NCBI GenBank assembly: GCA_023333565.1
Contig: JAJKFH010002315.1
Location: forward strand, 372,001-436,000
DNA: 64,000 bases
DNA from: Puffinus mauretanicus
Taxonomy: Eukaryota; Chordata; Aves; Procellariiformes; Procellariidae
Reading direction: 5' to 3'
The notes below the pieces were generated by a model that did not search any database, was not told the DNA's origin, and was given only the letters and a program-made list of their open reading frames with translations. Positions 1 through 12,400 of the stretch are shown here, in pieces (positions within the stretch are counted from its first letter, which is position 1; each line of letters begins with the position of its first letter). The position numbers were made by a program, and so were the translations under genes.

Positions 1-396
1 CAGTTTTGTGACACATTTTTTACTAACTTAGTTAATGTTGCATTCATATGAATCCAAAACCAAAAGGATTTTTTCCTGCCACCCATGTGACGGTATTTGC
101 TAAATGATTTCTGCGTTGATTCAGACTGAGCCTGTCTCAACACCTACAAAAAGCTGCCCTCTTAGGAACACAGGTGACAATATTTTGTGATTTTTTTTTT
201 TTCTCATTATGATTAAAATAACATATAAAATTAAGGACAATGCCAACTATTCTTTTTCCCTGTAGGACCTGTTACTTTAAGATAATATAAATTGTCCGGT
301 ATTCTCCATGAGTGCATGCTCTCAGGGCACGAGGGCACGCAGACTCTAGGTAAGTAATAATTTAGTATATCAGAAGGTGAAAAGAAAAAGCAGAGT

Positions 397-411
397 AAAA
401 AAAAAAAAAAA
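397..411 (+). repeat. A15 homopolymer
   Basis: Fifteen consecutive A residues after an A/G-rich lead-in. There is no retrocopy-like sequence to its left, so I treat it as a simple repeat. Confidence 0.9.
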
Positions 412-1194
412 GTCCTATTTTTGCAGAAAGCCTTCTCCACCAATTAAATATAACGGCTCTTGTTTATCATGGCTGGAACGCCGTATTTCTCCCTGGGCCT
501 GCGGATGCAGAATCCCAGTGTCAAAGGGGAGCGGCATCATTGCTCGGAGCCTCACCTATAGCTCCTCTTTGTGCTCCGCTTCTCTCACATCTTTTCTCTC
601 TGCATTTCCACTTCAAGCGACTGCACAGGGATAGCAGCACAGATCAATTTCACCATCGAATATTTAGTAATACAAGGTATATATATTTTATATAAATATT
701 TTCCTTTAGGAGGAGCCGAACACTGCCTCTCTAAAGGAGAAGCACAAAAGCTCTTCAATATCCGACTCACAGCCAGCCACCTTACCCTTCGGTTCACAAA
801 GTTTCCCCAAAGCTTTTGTGAAAATTTCTGACTATGCGTTATTCACATAGTTCATTGCCCTCTTCATAAAGTAGTTCTTGACCTGCCAGTCACCCGTGGG
901 CAGCAAAAGGTGTCACAGTGCAGGAAATTGCTGCTTTCTGGACAGCTTATAACACCAAGCAGGGCCCTGTTCTTCCACCTGGTCCAATATTGCAGATACT
1001 GCCCCGTGCAAAGTCTTACTGAGCTTACGGAGCACCTGATTAGCAGAGGTGTCTGGAAAAATTGCAGAAAAAAGTCTGAACCCAGCACTGACTGCCAATC
1101 ATGAATTTTATAAAAGAATTTTGTGTAATTAGGAAAATGTCTGGGGCAGAATTGTCCCCTTTGTGGGCACACACAGATTACGCAGACCCTGAAG

Positions 1195-1290
1195 TCTTTG
1201 GAAAAGCGACTGTGTTCCCGTTGCCCGCCCCGCGCTCGGCACATCGGGGCCTCGGTTTCGGAGCGGAGCCCGTACCTGCTGTGTGACACA
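1195..1290. other. Small GC-rich, CpG-containing islet
   Basis: About 95 bases of CpG-rich sequence inside an AT-rich setting. The CpGs cluster between 1204 and 1273. It is too short for a standard CpG island. A 144-codon open frame crosses it on the minus strand (864-1298), but the product has no recognisable domain and is probably a by-product of the lower stop-codon density here. Confidence 0.5.
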
Positions 1291-1976
1291 AACTGCAATA
1301 TTTACACGCTTTCAGGGCTTAGTAACCACGGATATCTGCCTCAAAGAGTCTGAAATGCTGCAGAGTCAAAATCCGATTTGTATTTGAATAAACACTAGCC
1401 CTAAATTATCTCCATTATACCTACCACCAAATGATGAACACAAAATTCGCAAATTTAACTTGACATAACTGAACTTTCTCCTTTGAATCTACACAGAAAT
1501 TATATTACAACAATCATTTAGGTCTCCCTGTGATAGCCATTTTATATATTATAAAATATCTACAACCTTAGAAAAAGAGATACTGTGAAAAAAGCAGGAA
1601 TTAAAAAAATCTCTAACCACTTCATTGAGGAGTGCAAAGGAAAAATGTTTTTAAATACATAATAAAATCCTAAAAGTTGCATCAACATGATCACTATTTT
1701 TATGTCTACCTGACTATTACGCATCTTGCAGAGGAAGATCCTCCCTTACACACTAAAAAGCTACTTGTCATGTCCAGAAGCAGGACTCATAAGAAATAAA
1801 CCTTACAGGATAAAACATTTAATGATGGCTAAGGGGCGAAACTTCCCAACCTCCCACCACCCCATTCAGGTCCAGAGAGGAGCTCACAGCACAGCAAAGT
1901 TCAGCACTCGTAAAACACTCTCGGAGCGGTTCTGCTCCGTGCACCAGTCCCACATACCTATTACCTGTGTATTGCA

Positions 1977-1984
1977 TCACGTGA
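1977..1984. promoter_or_regulatory. Palindromic E-box TCACGTGA
   Basis: An exact 8-base palindrome with a CACGTG core. This is the established recognition sequence of basic helix-loop-helix zipper factors, and the TCACGTGA form is favoured by the MITF/TFE group. A single 8-mer is expected by chance about once per 65 kb, so functional meaning is unproven. Confidence 0.3.
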
Positions 1985-3062
1985 ATCTCACCGTGATTCT
2001 GTATTAAAACTGGAATTTCTGTAAGTTGCTGATGCCTCAAAGTATTCCTTTTTTTTTTCCCCTCTCCTATCTTTTCGCAGCATCTAAAATTGTATATAAC
2101 CACTCCAGTGCTTTTAATTGCAAATTTCATTAAACATGCTAAATTTGCTTGTTTCTTTTTTATTTTATCTTTTGCAAATCACCTGCATGGTCATCTGTTA
2201 TCATTTTTGCCAGACACTCTCATGCTAACCAGCAAGGTCATTGCAAAACCTGTATTGATTTTCTTCCTAAATATCCAACTGTACAAATACATATTTTACC
2301 AAGGGTTCTGAAGTTGTCCCTGAGAGCTAATGTAAACACAAACCAATGCAGCTCCAAAAGCCTTTGGAACATGGAGTCGTAAATGGACTTCTACAGATTC
2401 CTGTTGGAAAAAACATGGCTGGTTAACCCTTTTTTTGCTGAGTGGGGAATCAATTTTGCAACAAAGCAGCCGTGGCTGTGAACCGGGCACCAAACACTCT
2501 CATACTCAGGATAAGAGACTGGCCACCCGGGAGAGTGGTCACCGCAGCCCCAGCAGCAGTATGACATTTATCTTACAAGCATGTTCAAATACAGTATATT
2601 TTGCTTGGTTGATTGATTTTAGCATTCAAACATACCTTCCACTATTTCAACCCAGAGATATTCAATATCCTTACTTTGAAATATATCAAATGTAAATTTT
2701 CCACACTTATCACACAAAACTAGAATCTTTTAGCAATCAAGATAAGTATTTGTAATCTTCCCTCTGTTGATAGGGAGCCTGGTGGGGCTCATAGTCTGCC
2801 CTAATATCTCTTATATTCACCAGAGAGTTTAAATGCCAGGCCTGGAGCTCACCAGAAGAATGCCCAGCTAGGTCAAGAATTTCATGTTGTTAAATAATTT
2901 TTTTTTTCCCCAAGAACGACAGAGTCCTTTTTGCAGCTGAATAAAGACCAGTTCTCTCCCTGAAACCACGAGCAACAGACATTCTCAGGTAAAACCAGAT
3001 TTTCCTTTTTTCTTAGCTTGGTCACCATCAAGGTACTGAAACATTTAAATCAGGATTACAAG

Positions 3063-3086
3063 AAAAACAAACAAACAAACAAACAG
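3063..3086 (+). repeat. (AAAC)n microsatellite
   Basis: About five tandem AAAC units followed by related ACAG steps. Simple repeat. Confidence 0.9.
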
Positions 3087-4676
3087 ACAGTGTGGATGGC
3101 TAGAAAAGGTGATTCAATGTGGGACTGTGCTTCAGATATACATTTATAAGTAACCAACTTTGAATCATTGTACCAGATGCAGTCCCAGGGAAAAATGTAT
3201 GCAGGCAACAGGGAGTTAAGTAAATAAATTTTTTCTTTTCTTTGTCGATGTGTTTAGTTCTCTTCCTGCCAAGACTCATTTCACTCTGCTATCTTGTGAG
3301 AGACACATATGGTGCAGTGAAATTGCCATCCAAGAAAGCATGTCCCAGCCTGTTGAGACATCATCAAATAAGATTAAAGCAAAGTAAAAATAAAAAGATA
3401 GAACGATTTTTTTTTCTTTTTCTTGTACAGAGAACATCTGATGAAAGTCACTGAGGTACTTGAATGCTTCTAAAGGTTTTGCAACCATTTCTTTACTTTG
3501 CCTGGTTAAGAAAAAGGCAGAAATAACAAGCCAATATCTCCTTTTTCTTCTTCAAGTTAGTGAAAAAATGTGTTTCATAATAAACCTGATGTATATGAAT
3601 AAAATACAATATTGCCTTCTGTGCTTCTGTGGAAACAGCACTTAAATGCACAAGAATACCACCGACTTTCTGTTCTGGTTGCCTCTCCACCAGTGTCTCT
3701 GACTTCTGCATGCAAAAAAATCTTTTGGGGCCAGGACAAAATAATTAGTCTACTAATCCACATAAAAGGTGATTTGTCCACAAAAAGGTACAAGTTATCT
3801 CCCAAACAGCACATTCAGGTGCCCCTCTGGCTACCAACTGCTACACCAAAAATTAAAATTCATCACCTGAGAAATACAGAAGTCCAAGCTGCAGTATTTA
3901 AATAAGTGTGAAACAGTTGCTCATTTTCCTTACACGTGCAAAGGCCTCGGGATGCCGGTTAGGATGAAGACGACCTTACAGGTTCTTTCCCTACAAGGTC
4001 TTTTCAGCTTCCACATTTAAAAAAAAAGGACTGGGTAAAGAAATCCCAGCTGATCGCCACTTGCTCTTGCACCTGGTATTTACGACAAGACAGGACCAGA
4101 GTGGAATTGCTGGGATGGTTTACACTATTACATCAACACGAATCACGGAGAAGCGACTTGCCAGCTACTCTTTACTGCTTTGAAATCAGGCTCTAGAAAT
4201 ATTTCAGAATTATTGTACACCTCCCACCAGGAAAGCACCAGCAAATATAACACATACGGTATGTTCTATACATGAAGTGAATAAACAGAAGTCTGCTCAA
4301 GGCCAAAAAGAAATCACAAGGGATAGGAGGAAGAAAATCAAATTAGCATTGTTGATCATGATGGAAGTTGAGGGGGAGCTTCTTAACCATACGAAATAAT
4401 CTGCAAAATGGGGTTCAACTTCAGAAACGGGAATATATTTTGTGTATTTCTTTGCTAACCTCTCTAGCCAGAGACTGCATTTCCAGATCTTGTTTCCAAC
4501 GCACAGCCTTAACTGGACTGCAGGAAAGCAACAATGCATCAGTAGCAGAGATTATCCCTGGCCTTAATAAGCTGTTGTTGGCTTTCATAACAACTGCAGC
4601 CTAGGACGAGTCACACCAAGCTCAAAGACAATCTTACCAATAGCCTGGAGCAAGGATTATAGAAACAAGAATCCAA

Positions 4677-4687
4677 GGGGGGGGGGG
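4677..4687 (+). repeat. G11 run
   Basis: Eleven consecutive G residues followed by further G-rich sequence. One of several long G runs on the plus strand in this window. Confidence 0.9.
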
Positions 4688-5345
4688 AGGGAGCAAAAAT
4701 CCCAAGAAACAGGGGCTAATGTAAAATCGTTTACATATTAACCTTCTTCCCTTCTGACAGTGGTCAAGTTCTGATTCAAAATACAAATTATCTCCAATTA
4801 CTTCAAAAGAGGCAGCCACAGAGCTGTCACTTAACCTTCACCATCTGTTTGGCTCAAAAGAAAGCTGTACAGCCTGCCACTTTGACCTCATCTTTCTCTT
4901 TCCACACTGGACAGGCACCAAAAGAAGAGAAGATGGCTTATTGTTCTCCAGAGAAAACCTCAGCCCTTGGGGAGCTGGGGGGATGAGGGTGCTGGCAGGG
5001 TAGGGCAGAGCTTCAGGAGGTGACTTAATTTAACTCTTCGGGGGGAAGGGGGGATTTGTTTTAGGAGGATGAGTTTGCAAACCTTCCTCACTCCTTCTGC
5101 CAGCTGTCTCCAGAGATGAGGATTGTTTAAAAGTGGAGCCTCTCTGCAAAAAGCAGTCACTGGCTTAACAACAGGGGCGGGTGAAAAAAAGCAGAAGCTG
5201 ATTCACAATGGATTCTGGCTTAGAGATTTTTTTAAATCTAGTAGCCAGATGTACATAGAAACCCATCAGCTATTTGATATGTCAAAGGGAAAATAAATCC
5301 TGGAAATGAAATAGCTTTCTAGGAAAAATAGTAGCGCAAAATGAT

Positions 5346-5359
5346 GGGGGGGGGGGGGG
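5346..5359 (+). repeat. G14 run
   Basis: Fourteen consecutive G residues directly abutting the A/C-rich tract that follows. Confidence 0.9.
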
Positions 5360-5360
5360 A

Positions 5361-5429
5361 ACCACAATCAAAAAAACCAACCAAACAAAAAACCCCAAAC
5401 AAACAAACCAACCAAAACCCCAAACACCA
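5361..5429 (+). repeat. A/C-rich low-complexity tract
   Basis: About 70 bases made almost only of A and C, with irregular AACC and AAAC units and two AACCCCAAAC motifs. There are almost no T or G residues. The strand asymmetry is strong together with the G14 run just upstream. Confidence 0.85.
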
Positions 5430-6985
5430 GAAAACAAGAAGGTGCACACTCTGGGAAAGCACAACTTAAATTATAAATATAACCTCATTGTAAGATAAAT
5501 CAGAGTTCATCACTACTTTCAGCTCGACAGATTAAACCAAGGCTTCTCCCAAACTGCTCATTCACTGTTGTGTATTCCAGCCTTTCTCGTGACTCCAGGG
5601 GAAGGCAGGGAATTTATGGTTCAACCTCACCCTCAAGAAGTGAAGGACCAAGTACCAATCCCCCCCAGCCACCAGTGGAGGACAAGCAGGGTGTCAGGGA
5701 ATCAGGGCTCAGAAGCACAACCTACAAGTGCTGAGGTGTTAGGAATAAAAAAAAAACTGTTCGAGAAAAGAGATTCCAGAGGGGCTGGAGGGCACAGTAA
5801 CAGGGTGCAAATTTTTGAATGCCTCATGGTTTATGGGCAGTTTCTAATGCTTCTGCCGAGAAACATTACAGCATTTCCATTGGCTCTGATCTTTATTTTT
5901 AGTTTTATTACCCACGGCATAACAGGTTTCTTCAAGAGAGAAAGAAAGAAAGCAGATCCCTCTGTAAACAGGAGCAACTCCAACTCCTGAACGTTTCACA
6001 TAGCCATGGTTTAGCATGAGGATAATTTCATATATGAAAGCAGCTTCGAAAACAAACATCTCTGTAGCCATGCATGCTACATGACACTTCTGGCATCATT
6101 TGGCATGGGGAGGCAAACCCCGTTTCTTGTCACACAGTATTTAATCAAAGAAATGCACACCACAATGCACATAGCCGGATGACAAGAGCTGCAAACTTTC
6201 TATTTCCATAGCAGATGGGAACAAGTCAATTAAATACACAGAGCTACAGTACTGCTAATAACAGCATGTAGTACTGAGTATTTTGCTTGGTGGGAGAAAG
6301 GAAAGCCTGCTGCAAAAGGTGCTGAATCAAATAATGACCTCAAGCAAACAGCCCTTTACTTCCTAGAATCCAAATCCTTTGCTACCTTTTTAAAAACACA
6401 AACAGAATATTGAACTCAATTTGCAGTTCAGAGGGGGCAAAAAACCTCCCCACGCTCCTGCGCTGGAATAGCCTGACAACAGCTGCAGCCACACTGAAAT
6501 GTTTAATTTTACTTAAAACATTCTCTCAGGCCTATGTATTATTTGAAGTATAATGTACAGAATTATCTAATGAATTCTCAAATCAAATACCCTCATTTTG
6601 CTGCAGGCCATTTCCCGAGAACAAACTAAAGGCACACAGGCTTCTTTCTGTGTCTGACTGCTGAATTTAAACAGATGTCCAGTGGACATCAGCTTCTTTC
6701 AGATTACCTCTCCCATTCACTCTTCTGTATCTCCGGCCAGTACAAACCCCCTTAAATTAAAAACAAACAGAGAATCAAGATAACAAAAAATATGGCAAGA
6801 CTACCAGGCACGAAAAAGTCTGTCGTGAATTCTGGCTGTCCCCTGGCTGCGGTAAGGGATGTGGTGACAGTGAGAAAGTCGCCTAGGAACAGCATCTGGC
6901 TCTGATTAGGTAACAAGCTGTAGCATCTGCAAACTTGTCAGTTCTCGGCCCACAACAAAGTCCAGCCAGCAGATCTGTGTTTAAA

Positions 6986-7034
6986 ATGGGAACGAGCTGT
7001 TACATTTTATAAGACAAACATTATCTGTTCCCAT
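6986..7034. other. 8-bp inverted repeat with 33-base spacer
   Basis: ATGGGAAC at 6986-6993 is matched by its exact reverse complement GTTCCCAT at 7027-7034. It lies inside a single-copy stretch (about 6.90-7.08 kb) that looks like conserved non-coding DNA. It could be a weak hairpin or two copies of one protein-binding half-site in opposite directions. Confidence 0.35.
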
Positions 7035-7379
7035 TGCAGGGTGCCTTTTTATTAAAAGCCGGCTATGAGAGGAGAAATTAAACGTGCTTGTTACATTTTA
7101 CTTTTCATCTCAAGGAAAAAAACTATTCGGTTTTGAGTTTGTCTGTCAGAAACCTTTTTACATGTCTTTCCTGTGTGAAAGGGTTGTACGATAACAGTAG
7201 TGATTTCACAGCTCACTGTAAGCAGCCACTGTGAACCTTGGGTGCTCTTACAACATTTCTCTGCTTTTTTCTCTAAACAAGAAAAATAAAATAAAACTTC
7301 CACGCAGCAAATCCATGAGCAGTGAGAAATCAAACCTGCAGCTATATTCCTCTAGGATGCACAGTGGGGTACACAGCAG

Positions 7380-7505
7380 CCTGCTCGGGGGGGTCGGACA
7401 CCTCCCTTCTCCACAGCGCATCCGACCCGATGGGTGCCGCAGTGGGGCTGCACCCACCCAGCTGCCTGCAGCACCCGCCTGCTGCCAGGCAGCGCGTCTT
7501 CTGTT
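7380..7505. other. Small GC-rich islet
   Basis: About 125 bases rich in C and G with several CpGs, a G7 run and repeated GCAG/CTGC steps. Open frames cross it on both strands, including the start of the 150-codon frame at 7231-7683, and none has a recognisable domain. Origin unknown. Confidence 0.45.
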
Positions 7506-8294
7506 CACACTTACCTGCTTTGCTCAACTGCACAACATCCAAATTGAAATTCACCCATCTCCAAGTTTTTGCTTACATACTTCGGCAGTGTATTTGACTA
7601 AGAAAGCTTCCACGTTTCACTATTTTATTTTTCTTGGTATGTTGGAGTTGGTCTTTTTCTCTGCTCTCTGTATTACTGAATGACAGCTACAGTTCTCAAT
7701 GCCTTTTCTATGACCTGAAATGTATTTATACCTCTCTTTTGAAAAATGAAAAGAGAATAGTCTATGTGTCCTGTATAAGACCAAAGTCCAACATAACTGA
7801 GGAAGAACTGAAGAATTATTAAACCTGAAAAGTTAAATTTCTGTTCAACCTCACAGTTATTTTTGAACATCTAAGGGAAACCATCTATGAGCACCTCCAC
7901 AAAATACATTCCTGTAAAACTAAGCATTAGTCAAACCCGTGGCAGAGACTTAGGTAGCATACATCCCTCTACATGGTTTTGGGAACATGTCAGAAATTCA
8001 TATAATTTAAAAATTCCTCAGTCTGAGCAGTTTGCTTCTGAAAATACCTACCTTGGTGCCCTAGTCTGTCTGGGGACTAACCTGTGTAAACCTTAAACAT
8101 GGCTTCAAGTCTGGTGGTACTTACCACATCAAGCATAAAAATACATGAATGGGCAGCAATGGAAAAAAATCCAGTCACTGTTCCATCACAAAATCCAAGC
8201 AGAATGAGAAAACACTATTTTTCCAAAACCCAGGATACTGCAGAACTCCAAAATAAGGACTTTAGGGGAAAAAATGTAGGTGTTACAAGAACTT

Positions 8295-8309
8295 GGGGGG
8301 GGGGGGGGG
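8295..8309 (+). repeat. G15 run
   Basis: Fifteen consecutive G residues, the longest G homopolymer in the window. Confidence 0.9.
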
Positions 8310-8924
8310 TGTTGGCTTTCTTTTTTAAACCTTGCTAAGAAATCTGGCCTATTTATTAGTTTTGAAATACAAACCACGTTATCAACAATCTTAAGGAAAT
8401 GGATTGATGTTAAGTGATACTTCAGAATCTGCCCCGTAGCAAAGCTACTGCACCATTACAGAAAGATAAGCAGAAAATCCTTCCTGCAAATAAAGGAGAC
8501 CTCCCTGATATTCTGTAAACCATACAGCTGATTTTTAAAAGCCACTGACATAACTTATGGGTCTGGAGCATTTCTGCTATACAGTAGCATGCAGTACCTC
8601 CCATAAAATGAGACTTATTAAAAAGAACAATTCCTAATTAAGATAATTATCCTGAAATGTTATTATATAAGCTGCAACTGGTACTCTTTTTTATTAATAA
8701 CACAAATGAAACTCCAGATTGCATGAGCCTGAATGGATGCCATGGGAAAAGCTGTTTGTCTGCTGTCCAGTATAAGCCTTTTCTAAATTTAATAGATCAA
8801 GCAGAGAAGAGACCCAGTCGCGAACTTAAGAGACAGAGATCCACTTCCATTTGGGTAGCAGAAACCGCACGGAAAACATTTTCTCACAGAACTCAAAGCT
8901 TTTGGGCAATTGGGAGGAAGAACG

Positions 8925-9275
8925 GTCACATCACGCCCATCGGAGGAGGCTGCGGGGTCAGGACAGCCCGATGGGATCGCTGCCTGCAGCGACGCGCCTT
9001 GCTGGGATAAAGACACCGCACGGCAGCACGCACAGGGCGAGCCCTTCCGCCCGCTCCTGCTGCCTGACACGCCGGGCACCGCCACCGCGGCCGGGGGGAC
9101 CCGGGGCCGCGCGGAGCCGCAGCGCGCCCGCAGGAGGCGCCGCCCGCCCCGCGACCGGCCCCGGCCCCGGCCCCGGCCCCCGCACCACGCCCTCGGCCCC
9201 CGGCCCCGCCTCGGAGCGGCAGCGCAGCCCCGCGCCGTGCGCCCCGTCCCCGCGGCTCTACCCTACACCCGCTGC
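8925..9275. promoter_or_regulatory. CpG island, candidate promoter or enhancer
   Basis: About 350 bases of very high GC content with dense CpG, in sharp contrast to the AT-rich flanks. It contains GC boxes (for example CCGCCC at 9141-9146), a (CCGGCC)4 tract and many CCCC runs. Vertebrate CpG islands usually mark transcription starts or unmethylated regulatory DNA, so this is the best candidate in the window for a transcript start, perhaps of a non-coding RNA or a distant alternative first exon. I see no TATA box or convincing exon-intron boundary. Open frames of up to 156 codons cross it on both strands and encode R/P/A/G-rich sequence, the usual artefact of GC-rich DNA. Confidence 0.7.
9155..9181 (-). 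repeat. (GGGGCC)4 hexanucleotide tract
   Basis: Read on the plus strand this is four CCGGCC units followed by CCC. On the minus strand it is four GGGGCC-type units. This motif is known to form G-quadruplexes and is the unit expanded in human C9orf72 disease, but nothing else here resembles that locus. It lies at the centre of the CpG island. Confidence 0.85.
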
Positions 9276-12200
9276 TAACGGCACCTCAGATAAAGGGGCA
9301 GGCAGCTTGGGAAAAAGCTAAACACCCAAAAGCAAATTTTGCATAGTTAGTAAAATCCCTTGCTTGCAAAATTAGGATTTTTTTCTACCGAAAAATTATG
9401 TGATATAAAAAGTAATTCTTTTCTGAGCAATTCTTGCTGCTGTGTGATTACTGTTTGAAATGAAGGCGTGACGAGAACTGGAATGTACTGAAGGAAAAAC
9501 ATGAGGAAATGAATCTGATGAGAGCGCTAAGGCCACATTGCCGAAGCGCTGCCACTTCTGGATGCTATCCTGTATCATTTCTACCCACATCAGGGCACTT
9601 TCCTGCCATAAAGAGGCCTTTCCATTCTTCAGAAGTTGTAAGAAATCTTACAGGTTTGTATTTGTTGCCTTCTTTCTGATTTCAGAGCTTTTAAAATGCT
9701 GACAATCTTTCAGTGAGCCAGTACCATGTCGCACTAAGCTGTACCCCCTGCAGATCATCTACTTCCATACGCTTCTCATGGTGACTTCTGTAATTACACA
9801 GGGGACCGATGGGCAAATTTTAGTTATTTAATTTTGTTACCCACATTGTTTCTGCTATCATGCTTCTCTATTCAAAACAAAACAGTGACTCTCAAATGCT
9901 TAAGTTCTCTCAATGTTACAGCTTTTTTACAAACTGCTGTGATTGCCATTATAAAATGGATAGAGCCAGCATTCCCCTAAAACCATTTTAAGTCCTCAAC
10001 AAAAGGCCGTGTATTTTAAAAGCAACATGGTTTGTCCATTATTATGATTTATTATTATTTGCATTACAGTAGTACCCAGAGGCCCCTGCCAGGGTTCCTT
10101 TGTGCAGGGCATTGTGCAGAATACACAGCAATACACTGATGTAAAAAACTTAAATTCAGTCTAAAAGGTTCCAGACCCATTCTCTGTAGGTATTTCGTCA
10201 CTCAATGCCTTCATCATTTTTATCGTTCTAAGGGGCACGTCCCAAACTCTAACAATTTTTTTCACAGTAATACAGATTTAGAAGTTTCCCAGCGCCTCTA
10301 CTTCTAGTTCCAGGTACAACGCCATGATTAACACAGCAACAGGCTCAGAAGTCATCTGTGCCAAACTTACAGAAGGGTTTTAAAAAGCCCTTTGGATCCA
10401 AGGACATGCAAAGTAATTATAAGCATCAAGATGATATTAACTGGACTGCACCAAACAAAATAGTTAAGCAAAGAAGCATAGAAGCCCATTGATTTTACGT
10501 GATTCTCCTTCCTTTAGCTGAAAAAGAAAGCCCAAAACAGCTGCTTTAAATGAGAAAAAATATTAATACAGTAAACAAAAAAGCAATACGGCTATGGATG
10601 CACGATGTGCGTATGGAAACAAAGGAAAGGTGTAGAGATTGCATATATCACCCTTGAAAGCAAGAGTGAAAACAGCCTCTCCTATCTCTAAAAGCAGCTG
10701 GGGATGATTCACAGTAGATTTTTCTGTAATAAAATTCCCCCACGTTTCTTTACTTGGAAAACTCAGTTTATAGGTCAGTTAACAAGTATTAAAACCACAA
10801 GAGAACATGAAACGCACCACCTTTTCCTTTTGATCCTTTTCCCTTTTGGATGAAAGTTTTGAAGTTTGGAATATAAAATCCCTGAATTTTTGTTATGTTT
10901 TATGCCTCCATGAAGGCATTAAAACAAAAGTTTGTGGGCTGAAGAAATATCCCTTAACTAGTAAAGAATTAAAGCAAGCTGTCCTGCACCAGCACACCTG
11001 TTAGCCAGGTGTGCGGCTGCCCCAGCTCCCCAAATGGAACACCTCATTTACAAAACAAATCTGTCTAGAAAATTACCTGCCCCTCCTGATTGCTGCAAAT
11101 GGTTTTCATCAACCTGCACTGAACTGTACTCTGTTCTCCCCAAATTTACAGCATCGGGTATAAGAGTCATTGTAGGAGGAAAAGGAATAGAAGCAATGTT
11201 TAAAAGCCATTAAATAAACAGAGGGTCCCCACTGAGAACGGTCAGTGCCTTGGGTGTCCATTCGTTAAGGTAGCTTCCCACTGAGCACACTACATAACCC
11301 ACCACCAAGCACAGAATTGGCTTGGCTTAAAGGTTTTAAAGGCCCTGTTCTCTTGCAGGATGCTTCGGTTTTGAAATCTATCAAAGGAATCTCAAAACAA
11401 ATTACATGGTAAATTATTATCTCTGTTCTGGCCTCCTCTCTACACCCCACTGTTCAGCATGAATGACGATGGGAGAGCCGCTTGTGAAAGCCTGCAAGAT
11501 AAGCAGATTACAGAATGTCAGGTGCCTCGGGCTACTCTAAATTTCACAGCCAAACTTCCCTGGCCGAATCAGTTCATCTCACTAATATGGGTCACAGGCT
11601 ATTTCAATTAATGCACCTCTAATGACTAACATTTGTTCCTTAATGTGAAAGGATACACAAAGCAGCAATATAAAGCAAAATGCTCTCCCCTTGCTTCTAA
11701 TCAGTATCACTGCATTTAGTTTCTCTAACCAACTAACGGAGATGGGGAAAATAGGCTTGCAAGGAATACAGAATTTCTTTCAGAAAGAAACCTTTTATGT
11801 AGCTTTCCTATCATTACCAACGCATTTCTGGCAGCTTTCAGTGTCCTCTAGATCCCAGTGTACTGAATAACAAGACCTGATATGAAAACAGAATGCAGAA
11901 AACAAATTAGCATTTTGAAAATAAAAAGCATGGCTTTTAATCCTATTAAGATCATGGCTTTTCTTTTTTTTTAAGTTCTCTGAAAGATATACTGATGTTT
12001 CCATTAACATAAATGCTGAAATCAGCATTTCCTTTGAAAGAAGTTGTTAATATTTGGAAATGGTAGGATTTCCAATCCTAGATTTGATTGTTATTCTATG
12101 CTACCCTGCAAGTGCCAAGGTCATGGGGAGATTCACCTGCACACTGAGCTAAATGAATGCACTCGGCCACAATACATGTATAATTTAACATTCTCCTCTC

Positions 12201-12400
12201 AAGTACCACCATGCATTCCTAAAAATATTTTATTACAATAACAAATTGGTTTCAAAATCATGCATTATGTATTCTGAAATTAGGTCTGCCAATGAAACCT
12301 GTATATACAAACATACAAGCAACCGTGCAGGACAGCATGAACACAGAAATTATAGGTTCTAGAGGAGCTGAAAGGAACAATTAATTCTTCCTGTAACTCC
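9276..12400. other. Single-copy non-coding DNA
   Basis: Apart from the ancient repeat tail at 10.05-10.16 kb I see no repeat or gene. No reading frame longer than about 65 codons resembles a protein. The part from about 11.46 to 11.65 kb, with several TAAT cores and a TTCAATTAATGC stretch, looks like conserved non-coding DNA, but that is unproven. Confidence 0.65.
10046..10163 (-). repeat. Ancient L2/MIR-like retroposon tail
   Basis: Read in reverse complement, this matches from memory the 3' part of an old amniote repeat: a start like TAGACTGAATTTAAG, then a middle containing CACAATGCCCTGCAC, then TCTGGGTACTACTGTAATGC and a TAAT-rich tail. On the plus strand the key parts are GCATTACAGTAGTACC, GGCATTGTGCAG and TTCAGTCTA. 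The same family appears in the opposite direction at 22.57 kb. The family name is uncertain. Confidence 0.5.

Larger units (their letters stand above)
1..8924. other. AT-rich single-copy non-coding DNA
   Basis: No reading frame in this stretch has a recognisable domain, and stops are frequent in all frames. It is AT-rich with short GC-rich islets near 1.20-1.29 kb and 7.38-7.50 kb, homopolymer runs and one A/C-rich low-complexity tract, listed separately. I recognise no LINE, SINE or LTR here. Several parts (about 450-560, 6.40-6.70 and 6.90-7.08 kb) have the even, non-repetitive texture typical of conserved non-coding DNA, but that is an impression and not a measurement. Confidence 0.7.

Noticed and set aside
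864..1298. 144-codon open frame, minus strand
   Set aside because: Cysteine- and arginine-rich without any known fold, and it crosses a short GC islet.
9155..9181. GGGGCC repeat as evidence of the C9orf72 locus
   Set aside because: The hexamer is common in CpG islands and no C9orf72 exon is present.
8851..9321. 156-codon frame over the CpG island
   Set aside because: R/P/A/G-rich product caused by GC-rich DNA. Other frames and the opposite strand are also open there.
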